In this document: positions 44,812-56,059 of the stretch, piece by piece
Position numbering within the stretch: the first letter of the stretch is position 1
Layout of the letters: each line of letters begins with the position of its first letter
DNA from: Cacajao melanocephalus
Taxonomy: Eukaryota; Chordata; Mammalia; Primates; Pitheciidae
Length of the DNA stretch: 64,000 nucleotides
Direction of reading: 5' to 3'
Assembly (NCBI GenBank): GCA_963573385.1
Contig: CAUYLG010034886.1
Coordinates: forward strand, 48,405-112,404
The notes under the pieces: generated by a model
Database searches by the model: none
What the model saw: only the letters and a program-made list of their open reading frames with translations
Told to the model about the DNA's origin: nothing
Translations under genes and position numbers: made by a program

Positions 44812-45479
44812 GATATGATACTTTACCTGGGGCTCCAGCTTTTGCCAGGAACCTGGACTTGTGTGGGGCTGACCCAGGAAATGTGCAGAAGCCTGGGAGG
44901 CTGAGCCGGAGGACAAGGAGGGTAGAGGATGGGCTTGGTGAGAGGGGCTGTTGGGTCTGTGGTGTGGAGGGAAGTAGGAAGAGGGAGAAGGAGCACGGAA
45001 GAGGGGAGGGACGGGGCGAGGCCTTCTTGAAGATGGGCTGCTCTTCTGTTTTCTTTCCGGGACCGCAGGAGGGTCAGTATGTCTTGCTTGATGGTCAGGG
45101 CAGTGCTGCCTGCCTGGGGCTTGGCTGGAGGCAAAGCCCTCATGCCCAGGATTTGAGAGGGTGAAAGTTGGCATCCGGGCCCACCAAGGACAGGCCCACC
45201 ATGTCTGAGACAGGTCAAGTCTGAGGGAGAGCCCATTCCTTCTGGGGAGGCTGGACAGTGGCGTGCAGACAGCTGCTTGTGTCCTGCCTGGGGGAACTTC
45301 AGGGACAAGGCTGGAAGCGAGGTACCCGATGGGGCCCTGGGCCTGGCCCAGTTCCTTGGTCCTAGGGAAGGACCCCAGAATGTCACCTGTTCCTCCCCTA
45401 TGCCATCATTCCTGTCCCGACCCCGGGCAGCCTGGAAGGCAGGATAGCCGCAGATCGGGGCGGGCAGAGCTGCTCGCCC
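44812..45479. other. Intergenic sequence, no gene seen
   Basis: Purine-rich on the + strand near 44920-45020. No gene or repeat family is recognised. Confidence 0.5.
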
Positions 45480-45600
45480 ATTCCAGCGTTACCCAGCCTG
45501 CTGCGTGGCCTTGTGAGTCACTCTACCTCTCTGAGCCTCTGTCTCCACATTCATGAAATGGGCTGAGGATGGCAGCCCTCTGGGGACTCTGAGGAAGCAG
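45480..45600 (+). mobile_element. MIR element (plus strand)
   Basis: GCTGCGTGGCCTTGTGAGTC, CTACCTCTCTGAGCCTCTGT and CATTCATGAAATGGGCTGAG follow the MIR core order. Confidence 0.68.
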
Positions 45601-45918
45601 ATCAGGCCATGGACGTCACCGGCACAGGACCAGAGGGGCCAACACGTCAGCATTTACAGCAACTGCCTGGGCCCTACTCCCATCCCTGGGGGAGCCACTC
45701 CCACTCAGAGAGAGACCCAGCTACCCATCTAGACTCACAGCAGCTCTCGCTCTGGGCAGCCCGGAGCAATTGGAAGGGTGGGGGAGGGACAGGGCACTGG
45801 CTGGCATAAGTGTGGATGCTGAACTTGGGCCACCAGGCAGGACGCATGCAGGGAGGCCACCACAAGGCACCTGGCAGCACCACCTGCCCTCAGGCTTAGC
45901 AACAGTTGGGGCCAAGGT

Positions 45919-46057
45919 AGGAGCTGTGGCCAGAGGTGGGTCTGAGCTGTGAACTGAGAGGTGGGGGAGTCGTGGTGAACAGGAGGGAGTCCTGGTGGAG
46001 GTGAGCACAGGCATGGGGGAGGGGTGCTGGGAGGTAGCACAGGAGAGGGTGACTCAT
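45919..46057 (+). repeat. Dispersed duplication, copy A
   Basis: About 139 bp starting AGGAGCTGTGGCCAGAGGTG, with a second copy in the same orientation at 48337-48471. Shared landmarks in order are GTCTGAGC, GTCCTGGTGG, GGTGAGCACAGG and GTGCTGGGAGGCAG or GTGCTGGGAGGTAG. Identity is roughly 80% by eye with a few small gaps. It could be a local duplication or two copies of an old repeat that I do not recognise. Confidence 0.75.
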
Positions 46058-48336
46058 GTAGGGCGTAGCATTAAGTCCCTTGAGCAAGACAGACCTGAAA
46101 GCCTTCCCTTTCCTTGTCCACCTCAGCCCTCTAGTTATCCCAGATCTGAGATGTGCTACCTGGCTGGTGCCACCTCGCTCTCCATTCTAGAAAGAAGCTG
46201 AGCTCAGAATGGGACAGTGACCAGCCATGTTCTCCCAGCTGGCACAGGGATGCCCCAGGCTTCATGGCCTGCCCTGATCCCACAGACCCTGCCTGTTTCA
46301 GGAGGCAACATCAGAGGAGCCCATTTCTACTAAATGCCACTGGGTTGGCATGAGTCTGTGCCAGGGGCCAGGGGCCCAGCCCTAGAGCCCTTCCTTCCTT
46401 GGCATCTGAGGCCCTTCCCTGGGGCTCCAGCCTCCCTTCAGGCTCTGGAGGCTCAGCCACCCCACCCCACTTCTCATGTGTGGGCCTCCACTGTGCCACC
46501 TCCTCTACCTGGGGCCACCTGAGCTCCAGGCCTTCAGATAACCCAGCCCCAGAGTCCTCCCAGGCTCAGTCTGGTCTCCCTGCTGGTGGTGATGCCCGGG
46601 GACAGACGTGGGTCTCAACTCAGCTCTGCTAGGTACAGGGCGGCTGCCTCTGGCTCACACCCAACAGGTTTGCCAGATGCCAAGCAGGGGCAGTGATGCT
46701 GATGGCTTGTTGGTGGTGAGCAGGGCATAGGCAGGCAGGAGGCCGCCAGGCATGTCACTGGCTTGGGACGATGGCTGGAGGCCCTGGCGTGTGGCTGTGA
46801 TGGGCACAGAGGCCCCCACCCCGACCCCCGCCACACACCAGGGGAGCGGGAAGCGCCTGGGGTCCCTCCCCAGGGTTGTCCTCAAACCCAAGGCTTCCAC
46901 AGCCCAGAAGGGGTCACCCTATTCACAGCCTTGGCCTCGGAGGGGGGGTACAGGTGGGGCTGGCAGCTCAGAGCTCCCGGCGCACCGCCTCCTGCTGCCA
47001 CACGGTGTCGCTGTCGGGAAACTCACAGTCCGATGGCAGGGGTGGCCCGCGGGGGTGGCCCGCAGGGGTGGCAGACTGCCCAGGACGGGCGGATGGTGGG
47101 GGAAGCAGGGCGGGGCAAAGGATGGCAGGGCTCGGCAATGAAGGAGGCATTGACTTCCTGGGGCAGGGCCCTCTATGGCTTCCCTGGCGGGGCACGTGGT
47201 CCTCCTGGGCCTTTCCTCCACAATTCACAACAAAATCATGAACCGTACCCACAACAGGGGTGGCGAGAAGATACCCAGAACCCAGGCTGGGTCCTCGCTC
47301 TATTCACCCATCATCCACACCACTCTCTAATCTACTCACCATATATTACATATTCAATATGGGGGGATCATTTTCTCTTTACATTTTAAAAGAAATGGAA
47401 ACAAGACTCTTCCTGGGCCTGCAGCTCTGTGGCTTGTGCTGATGCGTGACCCGAGGAAGGCCCCTGCCTCCCCCGAGATGCTCCCTCTCTGCCACCTCAC
47501 TGGCCTTGTCCTAGCCCTGGCCCTGCATGGTGGCCCTGTCCCTTGGTGCTCGGACTGCAGGGTTCAAGTGGTAGACTGGCTCCGCACCCTCCTAGGAAGG
47601 TCTAGGTCAGAGGTGGCCCTTTTGAACCTCAGGGTCCAGGGGCCTCGCACCCTTTCTTCAATAGGGTAGGGCTGTGCTCTGGCAGCACTGCCTGAGCTGG
47701 GAGGGGTCCCTGGCACGTGGCTGCTGCACAGTCTGGGAAGCTGGGGCCACCCCGAATGTCCCTGGCCCCCGGCTCTCCTCCCTGGACTTCGTTCTCAAGG
47801 TGGCTCATCCACAACACTGGGCATTCTGATCTGGTATCTGCTTAAACCCTCACGGGCACCCTAGGAGGTGGAAGCTACAGTGACCACACTGCTAGACGGA
47901 AAACAGGCTTGGTGAGCGGAAGTGACCGACCCAGGCCTGTCGGCCCCAGAGCTGCCACGGGCTTCCTCCTCCCAGGGCCCTCATGCCTGTATTTTGGATG
48001 AGTTCTAGCAATCCCATCTCTGGGTATGGCCAGTCAGCAGGGAGGTTTTGGTCCCTCCCTCCAAGGCAAGGAGGGACTTGGGATGAGCGAGGCCATCACC
48101 TCCTCCAGGAAGCCACCCCTGACTGTAGGGCTGGGTCTGGGGATCCTCAGGGTTCCCCCCAACCCTTGGGCTGCTCCACTATGATGCTGACCCCAACACA
48201 TGGCCACTGTGTGTCCCTGGCAGCTCCCTGACCAGGCCCTGAGCTCTGCAGGGCCAAACCCTGCTCCAACGACGCAGTGTGGGGGCTGGGAGAAGAGGCT
48301 GCCTCCTCTGGACCCTCACGGTCTGCTCAGACAGAC
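46058..48336. other. Intergenic sequence between duplication copies
   Basis: GC-rich and Alu-free. A short tandem of GGGTGGCCCGC units lies at about 47040-47075 and a weak MIR-like text at 47830-47950. The 208-codon frame at 46763-47389 is opposed by open minus-strand frames. No gene is supported. Confidence 0.5.
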
Positions 48337-48471
48337 AGGAGCTGCGGTGGCCAGAGGTGAGTCTGAGCCGTGGACTGAGGACTGGGGGAGCCATGGTGAG
48401 CAGGAGGGGTCCTGGTGGTGGTGAGCACAGGTCCGAGGGAAGTGCTGGGAGGCAGTGCAGGCGAGGGACTC
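48337..48471 (+). repeat. Dispersed duplication, copy B
   Basis: Begins AGGAGCTGCGGTGGCCAGAG and ends near GCGAGGGACT. It pairs with 45919-46057, offset by about 2.4 kb in direct orientation. It lies about 1.1 kb beyond the 3' end of the let-7 host. Confidence 0.75.
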
Positions 48472-48689
48472 AGAGGTCTGCTCTGGAAGGACAGAGCGGG
48501 CTGCTGAGACTCTGAGGCCTGGCGATGGGAGTGGGGAGGGATGGAAGTGGTGTTCACAGAAGAGGCCAGATGTGGCTGCTGACTGATCACAGGGTGAAGA
48601 AGGGGAGTTGTCAGTGCCCATGTGTCACCCACTTTGGCCCCAGAGGATGATGGGAGAAAGGTCCAGGGGGCACGTCACTCGTTTCTAGC

Positions 48690-48800
48690 TGCAAACTCCT
48701 ATGCAGTTGTCAAGACCCAGCTCAGATGGCCCCTCCTTTAGGAAGCCCTTCCTGCCCTTGGGCCCCTCCTCTATGCTCCCTTTGCCCTTGGCCCAGTGTG
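48690..48800 (+). mobile_element. L2 LINE 3' end (plus strand)
   Basis: GCAAACTCCTATGCAGTTGT, CAAGACCCAGCTCAGATGGC and AGGAAGCCCTTCCTGCCC match the L2 3' pattern. Sequence from 48801 to 49599 holds nothing further that I recognise. Confidence 0.65.
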
Positions 48801-49615
48801 GCAGCGGCTCTGGGAGGGTAGGCAGGCCTGGCACAGACGGGTGTCAGGGTACGGGGTCCCGGTCCGCCCAGACATGGCCATGCAGGGCTGGGTTTGCCTG
48901 CAGAGCCAAGAGGGTGCAGAGTGAAATCTGGGCCAAGATCGTGGCCTGTGGCAACAGGAGGGACAAGGATGGGCACTGAGATGGGGGAGGTGTGGCCCAG
49001 CTACGCCCGCACTTCCCCCAGGTGCTCTCGGTGGCTGGGCCAGGCACAGACAAGCCCACACGCCCAGGCCAGGATCGCTGGGACCAGCCCACAGCAGCTG
49101 CTGGCACGAGGGCCTGAGGCCTCCCAAGAGAATGGGTGCACATTCGGGATGGCAGTCAGTGAGAGGAATTACAGGTGCTCCAGGAACTGTCCTGGGGGAG
49201 CATGGAAGGACAGGTGCGTTCAGACTCTGGTCAAGGTGTTCAAGGCACTGAGGTGGCCTCGGGAGCCAGGCCGTGGCAGTGCTCTGAGCTGCTGACCTGG
49301 GACCTCGGTAGCTGCCTGCAGGGACCTCTCCACTAGGCCTCGTTCCCGGTGCTCAGCCCGCCTGGCTCAAAGGCAGCGTGAGAGGGCAGAGAACGGGCTG
49401 GGCCTGGGATCCTGGGCCCGGTGTACGGCGTGGAGCCCATCTAAGGACTCCCGAGGCACTGGGAGGCTGGAGCAGCAGCTGTGACAGGTGAGCCTGATGA
49501 CCCCAAACAGCTCGTGGCCAGGGCCTCCCCCGTCCCACGGCAGAGGCGCCCCAGAGGCCAGTCCCTGGGCTTCCAGAATGAAAGGGGCCAGTTCCAAGTT
49601 CATGGTCAGAACAGC

Positions 49616-49621
49616 TTTATT
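49616..49621 (-). terminator. Polyadenylation signal of the let-7 host transcript
   Basis: AATAAA on the minus strand, in context CAATAAAGCTG. A CCA/T cleavage candidate lies 13-15 nt further, near 49603. It is the first canonical signal after let-7b. Confidence 0.65.
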
Positions 49622-49702
49622 GCACCCATCTTTGGCTGAGGCTCCCCGCCCGTCACTGCGTTTGCGGGCAGCCCTCCCGTGGGGTCACGTCACTGGGCTC
49701 CT

Positions 49703-49785
49703 CAGGGAAGGCAGTAGGTTGTATAGTTATCTTCTGAGGGGCAACATCACTGCCCTGAAACCACACAACCTACTACCTCACCCCG
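49703..49785 (-). ncRNA. MIRLET7B: let-7b microRNA precursor
   Basis: An 83-nt hairpin matching human let-7b except for one loop base. The 5p product maps to 49759-49780 (TGAGGTAGTAGG at its start, with GTGTGG in its 3' half as expected for let-7b) and the 3p product to 49705-49726. Both mature arms are unchanged. let-7b represses LIN28, HMGA2, MYC and RAS family mRNAs and promotes differentiation. At 49735 the minus strand has A where the human hairpin, as I remember it, has G, changing CTCGGAAGAT to CTCAGAAGAT. It lies 860 bp downstream of let-7a-3 in the same primary transcript. Confidence 0.98.
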
Positions 49786-49813
49786 CCAGGCCCGGCCTTG
49801 CCCTGCGGGAGGG

Positions 49814-49900
49814 CCCGCCAACCCCGCCCAGCGCCGCCCCGCCCAGCGGTCCTCAGCCACTAGAGCAGGAGGGCTGGGCAGGCGCAGGGCAGGAGGGACA
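49814..49900 (-). ncRNA. MIR4763: mir-4763-equivalent hairpin region, diverged 3p arm
   Basis: Human mir-4763 lies just upstream of let-7b, and the same place here aligns with it. The 5p sequence starting CGCCTGCCCAGCCC is intact as remembered. The 3p arm reads GGGCGGGGCGGCGCTGGGCG instead of the human AGGCAGGGGCTGGTGCTGGG type and is about 2 nt shorter. The arms can still pair (CCCAGC with GCTGGG). Whether a microRNA is made here is doubtful; it may be a human- or ape-specific annotation in a GC-rich spacer. Confidence 0.5.
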
Positions 49901-50404
49901 ATGGAGACGGCACTCCTGGAAGGGGCAGCTGCTGCTGGCTGGTCTCAGGGAGCCCCTGGCTCTCTGGGCCTCAGTTTCCCCAGGTACAGAGGAGCCACCG
50001 TCTGCCTTCAGGCTGTGCCCATGTGGGGCCCAGGGAGTGTGCAGAGCCGTCACTCTCACTTCCTGCTCGGGAAAGGGGCCGCGGCCTTCCTTCCTCCGCA
50101 GGCAGAGGCCCTGCCACTGAGCTGGCCAGGCTGGGGGACGTGCTGGGTGCCTGGGCTGGTGGGCAAGGCCCACACTCACGGCCCTGTGACCGCCAAATGT
50201 CTTGGCCACCCCTGGCCTCACGGTGCCTTCTCCTAGTGCCCAGCGGAGGGTACGGCCCAGTCTCCGGCTCAGGGCCACCCATGAGCCTGGTCTGATGTAG
50301 GGGGTGGTTGGGAAACAGAGGTCGGACAAACAGCCACGTGGGTCGCCACTCTGAGTGCGGCTGGGGCAGAGGGTAGGGTTGGCTCAGCTCTCCTGTGCCC
50401 TGGA

Positions 50405-50520
50405 TGCTCCACAGTGCATCTCCTTCCATCCTCATTTGCTTCCATTTTACAGAGGAGGAAACTGAGGTCCAGAGAGATCAGGGGCCTGTCCCAGGTCACA
50501 CAGCAAGTGGAGCCTGGGCC
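50405..50520 (-). mobile_element. MIR element (minus strand) between let-7a-3 and let-7b
   Basis: TTCCATTTTACAGAGGAGGA, AACTGAGGTCCAGAGAGATC and CCCAGGTCACACAGCAAGTG run in MIR reverse-complement order. It forms part of the spacer transcript between the two microRNAs. Confidence 0.78.
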
Positions 50521-50644
50521 TGTCAGACTTAGTGTAGGCAACCCTTACCCCCGACTGCTGCCAAGGCTGCCCCCAAGCCCACCCCTGCCCCTCCCCAGCC
50601 AAGGTCCCAGACGCTGTGTCCACCGCAGATATTACAGCCACTTC

Positions 50645-50718
50645 AGGAAAGACAGTAGATTGTATAGTTATCCCATAGCAGGGCAGAGCCCCAAACTATA
50701 CAACCTACTACCTCACCC
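50645..50718 (-). ncRNA. MIRLET7A3: let-7a-3 microRNA precursor
   Basis: A 74-nt hairpin identical to human let-7a-3 as I remember it. The 5p product maps to 50694-50715 (TGAGGTAGTAGG start) and the 3p product to 50647-50667. The loop, GGGGCTCTGCCCTGCTATGG, contains no GGAG tetranucleotide. This fits reports that let-7a-3 escapes LIN28 control, unlike most let-7 members. It is first in the pair and probably co-transcribed with let-7b. Confidence 0.98.
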
Positions 50719-50810
50719 CAAAGGGCAGTCGGTCTCAGTGCTGAGGTGGAACTCCATGGCTTCCGGAGGCACCTCCTGGAGTCGGGGAGGAAAGAGGGCT
50801 GAGGGGCGCT

Positions 50811-51032
50811 GAGAGGGCCTCAGGGCTCCCGTAGCAAGGGAACGTGGCAAGAGATGGTCCTCTCTGAGCCCCACCTACCCCAGGCCTGGTGCAGGCTCAG
50901 CCTCAACAAACGCTCACTGTGGCAACCACCTTCCTGGGGGAGCCTGGGGAAAGCCTGAAGAGGCAGGCACGCCTGTCAACCCCTCTTACAGGTGAGGAGA
51001 CCGAGGCCCAGAGAGGCAAGGGCTTCTCGAGG
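50811..51032 (+). repeat. Direct duplication copy 1, beside let-7a-3
   Basis: About 220 bp starting GAGAGGGCCTCAGGGCTCCC. It aligns with 51741-51965 at a constant offset of 930 bp with no net gap over the first 210 bp. Similarity is roughly 88% by eye. It ends inside a minus-strand MIR core (TTACAGGTGAGGAGACCGAG). It lies 93 bp upstream of the let-7a-3 hairpin in transcription terms. Confidence 0.88.
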
Positions 51033-51740
51033 GCTCAGCAGGCCCACAGGACCAGGGGCACAGGGATCCTGGCGGGCAGGCGCAGGGAGTGCGGGGGTTG
51101 CAGGGGGCTGGGACGCTGAGCCCCTGGGAGTGGAAACATGGTGGCCGACACCAGCAGGGACAGGAGCCTGCAGGAAACCACCAACCAGAGAGGGACAAGG
51201 AAGAGAGAAGGAAGGAGGGAGGGAAAGCCCTGGTGGCATTCTGGGACACTGTTGCAGGCAGCTGGCCCCTTCTCATCCAGACAGGAGTGGCCATCACGTC
51301 CCCAAGGAACTCCTGCACTGGAGACCCTGGAGGAGGGCTGTCATCTGTCCAAGGCCAGCAAGTGTCACCGGCACGTGAGTGCCCACCCTGCTCAGCCCCT
51401 CCCTCCCCTCGAAGCGCCGCCAGAAGCAGCACTCGTGGCACCCAGGCTGGCTGAGCAGCAGCCCTCGGCGCATGCTGTCCCCTCCCACAGGCCAGGCAGG
51501 CATCCCTCCCCAGGGGCTCCGGTTCTGGCCTTGCTGTGCAGGCTGGGCTGAGCGGACTGCGCTGCAGGACGTGGCGGTACATGGTTCTTTCCTTCCTTGA
51601 GGGAAGTGGACTCTGAGGGAGAAGCACAGACCTTCACAGGCCACCCAGGGGCCAGTGCTTGTCCCTGCCAGGCTGGCACACTCAGTGCCTGAGCTTGGGG
51701 CTCACAGAGCTGGGACAGAGTGTGGCATGAGGATGGCACT

Positions 51741-51965
51741 GAGAGGACCTCAGGGCTCCCCTAGCAGGGGAACGTGGCAAGAGACGGGCCTCCCCAAACC
51801 CCACCTATCCCGGGCCTGGCACGGGGTCAGTCTCAACAAATGCTCGCTGTGACCACCACCTTCCTGGGGGAGCCTGGGGAAGAGCCGAAGAGGCAGGCAT
51901 GCCTGTCAACCCCTCTTACAGGTGAGGAAACCGAGGCCCAGAGAGGCAAGGTGACCTTCTCGAGG
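51741..51965 (+). repeat. Direct duplication copy 2
   Basis: Starts GAGAGGACCTCAGGGCTCCC and runs to CTTCTCGAGG. The MIR text after it (TCACACAGCCAGG) is intact here but altered after copy 1, so this copy is probably closer to the original. The sequence between copies (51033-51740) is unique. Confidence 0.88.
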
Positions 51966-52139
51966 TCACACAGCCAGGGGGGAAGCAGAGTGACAGCCGA
52001 ACGTTCTGCTTCCTGCCAAGTTAAGCGGCGTGCTGGCTCTCAGCTCCCCTGCGCCAGAGTGGACTTGAAGGGTCAACCCCAGACCTCCTGCCACAGCCTG
52101 TCCTGAGCAGGCTGCCTACTCCAGGCAGGCACCAGGCTG

Positions 52140-52250
52140 GGCTGGACCATGTAATCCTCACAGCCCTGGTGAGGCTGAGATCACGGATCCCACTTCATAG
52201 TGGGGAAACTGAGGCTCAGGGGTGCTGAATCTCTGGGCCCAAGTGTCTTT
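52140..52250 (-). mobile_element. MIR element (minus strand)
   Basis: TGTAATCCTCACAGCCCTGG, CATAGTGGGGAAACTGAGGC and CTCAGGGGTGCTGAATC follow the MIR reverse-complement order. Confidence 0.7.
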
Positions 52251-55200
52251 GCTCTCAGAAGTTGGTGGGGGAGGGGTCTGCTTGCTCTCTGGGCATTGCC
52301 TCCTACTCCCTCCCGAGGGCCACTGCAGCAAGTCCCAGCTCCTCAGCCAGCAAGGAGACCACTGAGGATCGTGCCCAGCGCTGCCCACCCAGAACTGGAG
52401 ACGAATTTGCTGACTCACCCGGGAATGGGGACCAGGAGGGCCCCAATGCAGCCTGGCTCCCTCTGTCCCGGCACCATCTGGCCTCGGGTCGCAGACACCC
52501 CCTGTTCCCTGAAAGGCTCAGAACAAAAGCTGTGTGAGAGGGTCTGGGGGTCCTGTTCCCTGCCCCAATTCTGGATCCCCCGGTGGGTGGGCAGGACCAA
52601 GATATCCCTAAGGACAGTCCAGGCAGAGCCAGCCAGGCTGGGACGGGGGCTGAAGGGACAGTGGCTGAGGGTGTCCTTGTACCCTCCCAGCAGTGGTGAG
52701 TGGCTGAGGTGGGGAAATCAAGGCCACCCTGTGGGGTGACTCAGGCTGCCATTCACCTCGTCACCAGCTCCCAGTCAGCTGCTCCACCCTGAGTGTCCCT
52801 GCGTCTGCATCTGTGCCCCTGGGAAGTGCCTTGGGGAAGGCTGTGTGCCGGGGTGCACTCAGCACAAGCTCCAGGCTACTGACTTAGTTTCTGAGACCCC
52901 CAACCCCTCAGGCTGGACTGGTCATCTGGGCTCACCTACTAGGTTCTGACCCCTGGTCCCAGCAGGTTAAGAGTGGGGTGGGGCAGTACGGCCCAGCGGG
53001 TAGAGCTGTGGGAATCCAGGCTGGCCTCCGGGCTATGCTCTGGGCAGGTCTCACGCCCTCGTGAGCCATGGTCTCTCCACTGAGGCATGGGATCAGCTGC
53101 CAGGGCCCCCATCATCAGCCACTGGAGCTGGAGTGCAGGTGGGGACCACCACACAGATTCCACTGGCCCCAGCCGGGCCCCCACTGGTACCCCAGGCCAG
53201 GACTTCAGCCCCCTAGAGCCTGCTCACCATGGGGGCCCCCAGCCCACAGGTCAGGCTCTACAAGGCAGGGAGAGCATGGGAGACAGACCCGCTAGTCCAC
53301 CCTGGCTGTCACCACAGTGCTCTCCCCCTGGGCCCCCACCCCCGCTTGGAGAAGCAGATGTGACTCAGTTTCCCTCATTTGGCCTTTCTTGTTCCAGGCT
53401 AGACTTACCCAGGTGGCATCTTGAGTCCTCCTGGGTGATGGCAGGTAGCCTCGGGGCATGAGGGCTGCACTCCAGGATGACCGATGGCTGGGTAACAGCA
53501 AGGGCTACTGCAGGGGCTTCTGTCCCCAGGGAGCCCTCGAGGCAGGCTGGGCCCTGCAGACAGGCAGTACACACGAGAGAGCCCAGGGCCAGAGAGTCCT
53601 CAGGTGTGGAGGTGAGGCCGTGCGCCTCTTCCACGCAGACACCCTGCCACGAACCACAGCGGATGCAGGCCCTGTCCAGCCTGAGGGGCACACCACCAGG
53701 GGCACAGGCCACCATGTCCCAAGTGCACGGAGGGCAGATGAGGTGGGCCACCTGGGAGAGTGATGGGAAGACAAGAAGAGACATAGCTTTGGGGGAGGGC
53801 ACAGCCTGGGCGAAGGTCCCCATCTAAGACCTCTGTGCCTGAGGGCGGGGCCCGGAGAGGACCGGGAGTGTCCTGGCTCTCATGATGGCTCCCACCTCCA
53901 GAGCCAGGATGGCAGGAGGCCCAGCTCACTGCGAGGAAGGCTGGCTGCAGGCAGGGGCTCCCAGGTCAGCGCCACTTCTTGACCTGTTTGGTTTTAAAAA
54001 CAAAAGTGACAAGTGTCAGCTCTGGAAGAGTCGTGGCCTCGCCCAGCCCTGAATTCCATTGTGACCTTGGGCCTTGCCCAGGCATCCCACCGGCCCTGGA
54101 TGGAATGGCCTCCGTGGCCAGCTCTGTGTTGACTGGACAATGCCAGGTCACTGAAGACCAAGACCCAGGCCTATCCTTCTGTAGTCAGTGGCCGTGTTCC
54201 CCCACTGGGTAGCCCATGCCCTGCCAGGCTGGCACCTGAATGCTCTAGGCCCCAGGGGAGGGTGGAAGGATGCATGGAGGGACAGCCTGGTGCTGCTTGC
54301 CTGGGCGCATGGCCTGTCAGCAGGTGGCTGGACCCTGGAGGGCAGGGTTAAATCCCCACTGCACTGAGGAGGATGCTGAGGCTCCAGGGGGGCTGTGGCT
54401 TCTCCTGGGACCCAGGACGAGGAAGGCTTGGGGTCTTCCCACAAGCGGAACCCCCCGGGAGGAGCTCAGGATCCAGCCTGGGGCTGCAGGGTCCCCTCAA
54501 GGGTTTGTTCAGTGAATCACAATTTTACCTCACTCCGGCCCATTCTGGCCAGAGTGCCCTTGCAGGACGGGCATGGGGTGCAAAGGCCAGAGAGGCACAT
54601 CCAGGCAGGAAGGGAATGGGGGTCCACAGGGCTGAGCCCAAGAGCTGGACGGGAGCAGACAGACCCTGGTTCCCCACAGCCCTGCACCATGTGACCTTGA
54701 GGAAGGGCAGCCCTGCTGGGGATCAGAAAGTTCACCTACCAGGCTATTGGGGGGCCCGTGGAGACACTGGGTGGGGGGGTGCCCTTCCCTCCTCCTCCCT
54801 GAGCACCAGCCCTGCCTGAGCTCCCAGCCAGCCAGTCCGTCTACCACTGCTGCCACCCTTTCTACCGTCTCTGCCCCTCCCCTGCATGCCCGCAGCCCTG
54901 GCTCCCTCCCAGAGCAGCAAATGCCCCGGGCAGGCCTCTGCTCCCAGCATTGCCCTGGCCCATCCCTCTGCCAGGCACAACCACCCTGCTTTCTCCAGAT
55001 GGCCCTGTGCTCCCTGCCGAGTCCCAGCTCTGCCCCGCAGGCTCAGGGACTCACATCTGGACCACCGCGGCCTGCAGTGGTCAGGGAGCCTGAGTGTGGC
55101 AGTGCCCACTCCTGCGGACTCTAAGGAGGGTGTCTGACACATTTCCTGCACACTCAACCCTGCTGTGCTCCGCAGGACCAGGGCACAGATGCTGTGACCC

Positions 55201-56055
55201 CACAGGCTCCACCCCCACTGCAAGTGGACTAGGCTGGGACAGGAGAACTCCAGCCCACAACCAGGGCTGTTTTGGGTGCGGGGTGGGGAAAGAATGACGT
55301 TTTTACGTGGTGACCCCCTCACAGAGTCACTCCTGAGCTGGTGGGGAGAAGGCCCCAGTTGCACGTGTTGCGGGGTGTGCATGGAGATGATCTCCCGGCA
55401 GCCCTGGGGGTGAGCATAGGCCTCAGGCCTGGGGAGGCGGCAGGAATCTCCCCCCCAGCTTGGGAGGCTTCAGACCAGAGAGACCCTTCCCAGCCAGCCT
55501 GGACGAGGGCTGAGCAGGCCACGCAGTATGAATGGCACTCCCTGAGCAGAGCTGACGGGGAGTGAGCAGTCGGCAGGCGCTCTGCCATCTGCCAGCTGCC
55601 ACCTCTGGGGCGCTGCCCTGGCCCCACGGTGTCTGCCTATGGGCGGGGGAGGGGCCAGGCCGGCTGGGACAGGTGTGCAGAGGCCTCGGTGGGCAGGTGG
55701 CCATTTCAGGGCCAGGCGGATGTCTGGAGCAAGTGAGGCAGACAGACGGTGTCACCCCGAAGTCACCTCGGGCTTGGCTCAGGGCCACTGGGAGCTGGAC
55801 CCCCCCGAAAGAGGCCCCCCCCAACCACCCTGATTGGGTTTCTCCCCATAAAGCGGCCAGTGTCTCTGCTCAGCAAGCCGTGCCAACAATGGGGTCTGGG
55901 AAAAAGACGGGGAGGGGTGGTGTCCGGGGGCTCGGGTGGGAGGCGGGCCTCCTACAATCACGGCCAAGAAAGCTAACGAGACTCGGGGCAGCCTGCGGCT
56001 CTGGCTTGCCTGAGCAGGGCGGGGACCAGGGCAAGGCTTGGGAGGCATGTTAGAG
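52251..56055 (-). other. let-7 host region, GC-rich, no other gene seen
   Basis: Nearly 4 kb without Alu or a recognisable repeat beyond weak MIR-like traces. Open frames on both strands reach 212 codons (minus, 54744-55382) but overlap others and show no domain. Host exons may lie here, but I cannot define them. Confidence 0.45.
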
Positions 56056-56059
56056 GGAC

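Noticed and set aside
49703..50718. Idea that the 930-bp direct duplication created the let-7 pair
   Set aside because: The let-7a-3/let-7b pairing is shared widely among vertebrates, while the duplicated block is still about 88% similar, so the two events cannot be the same.
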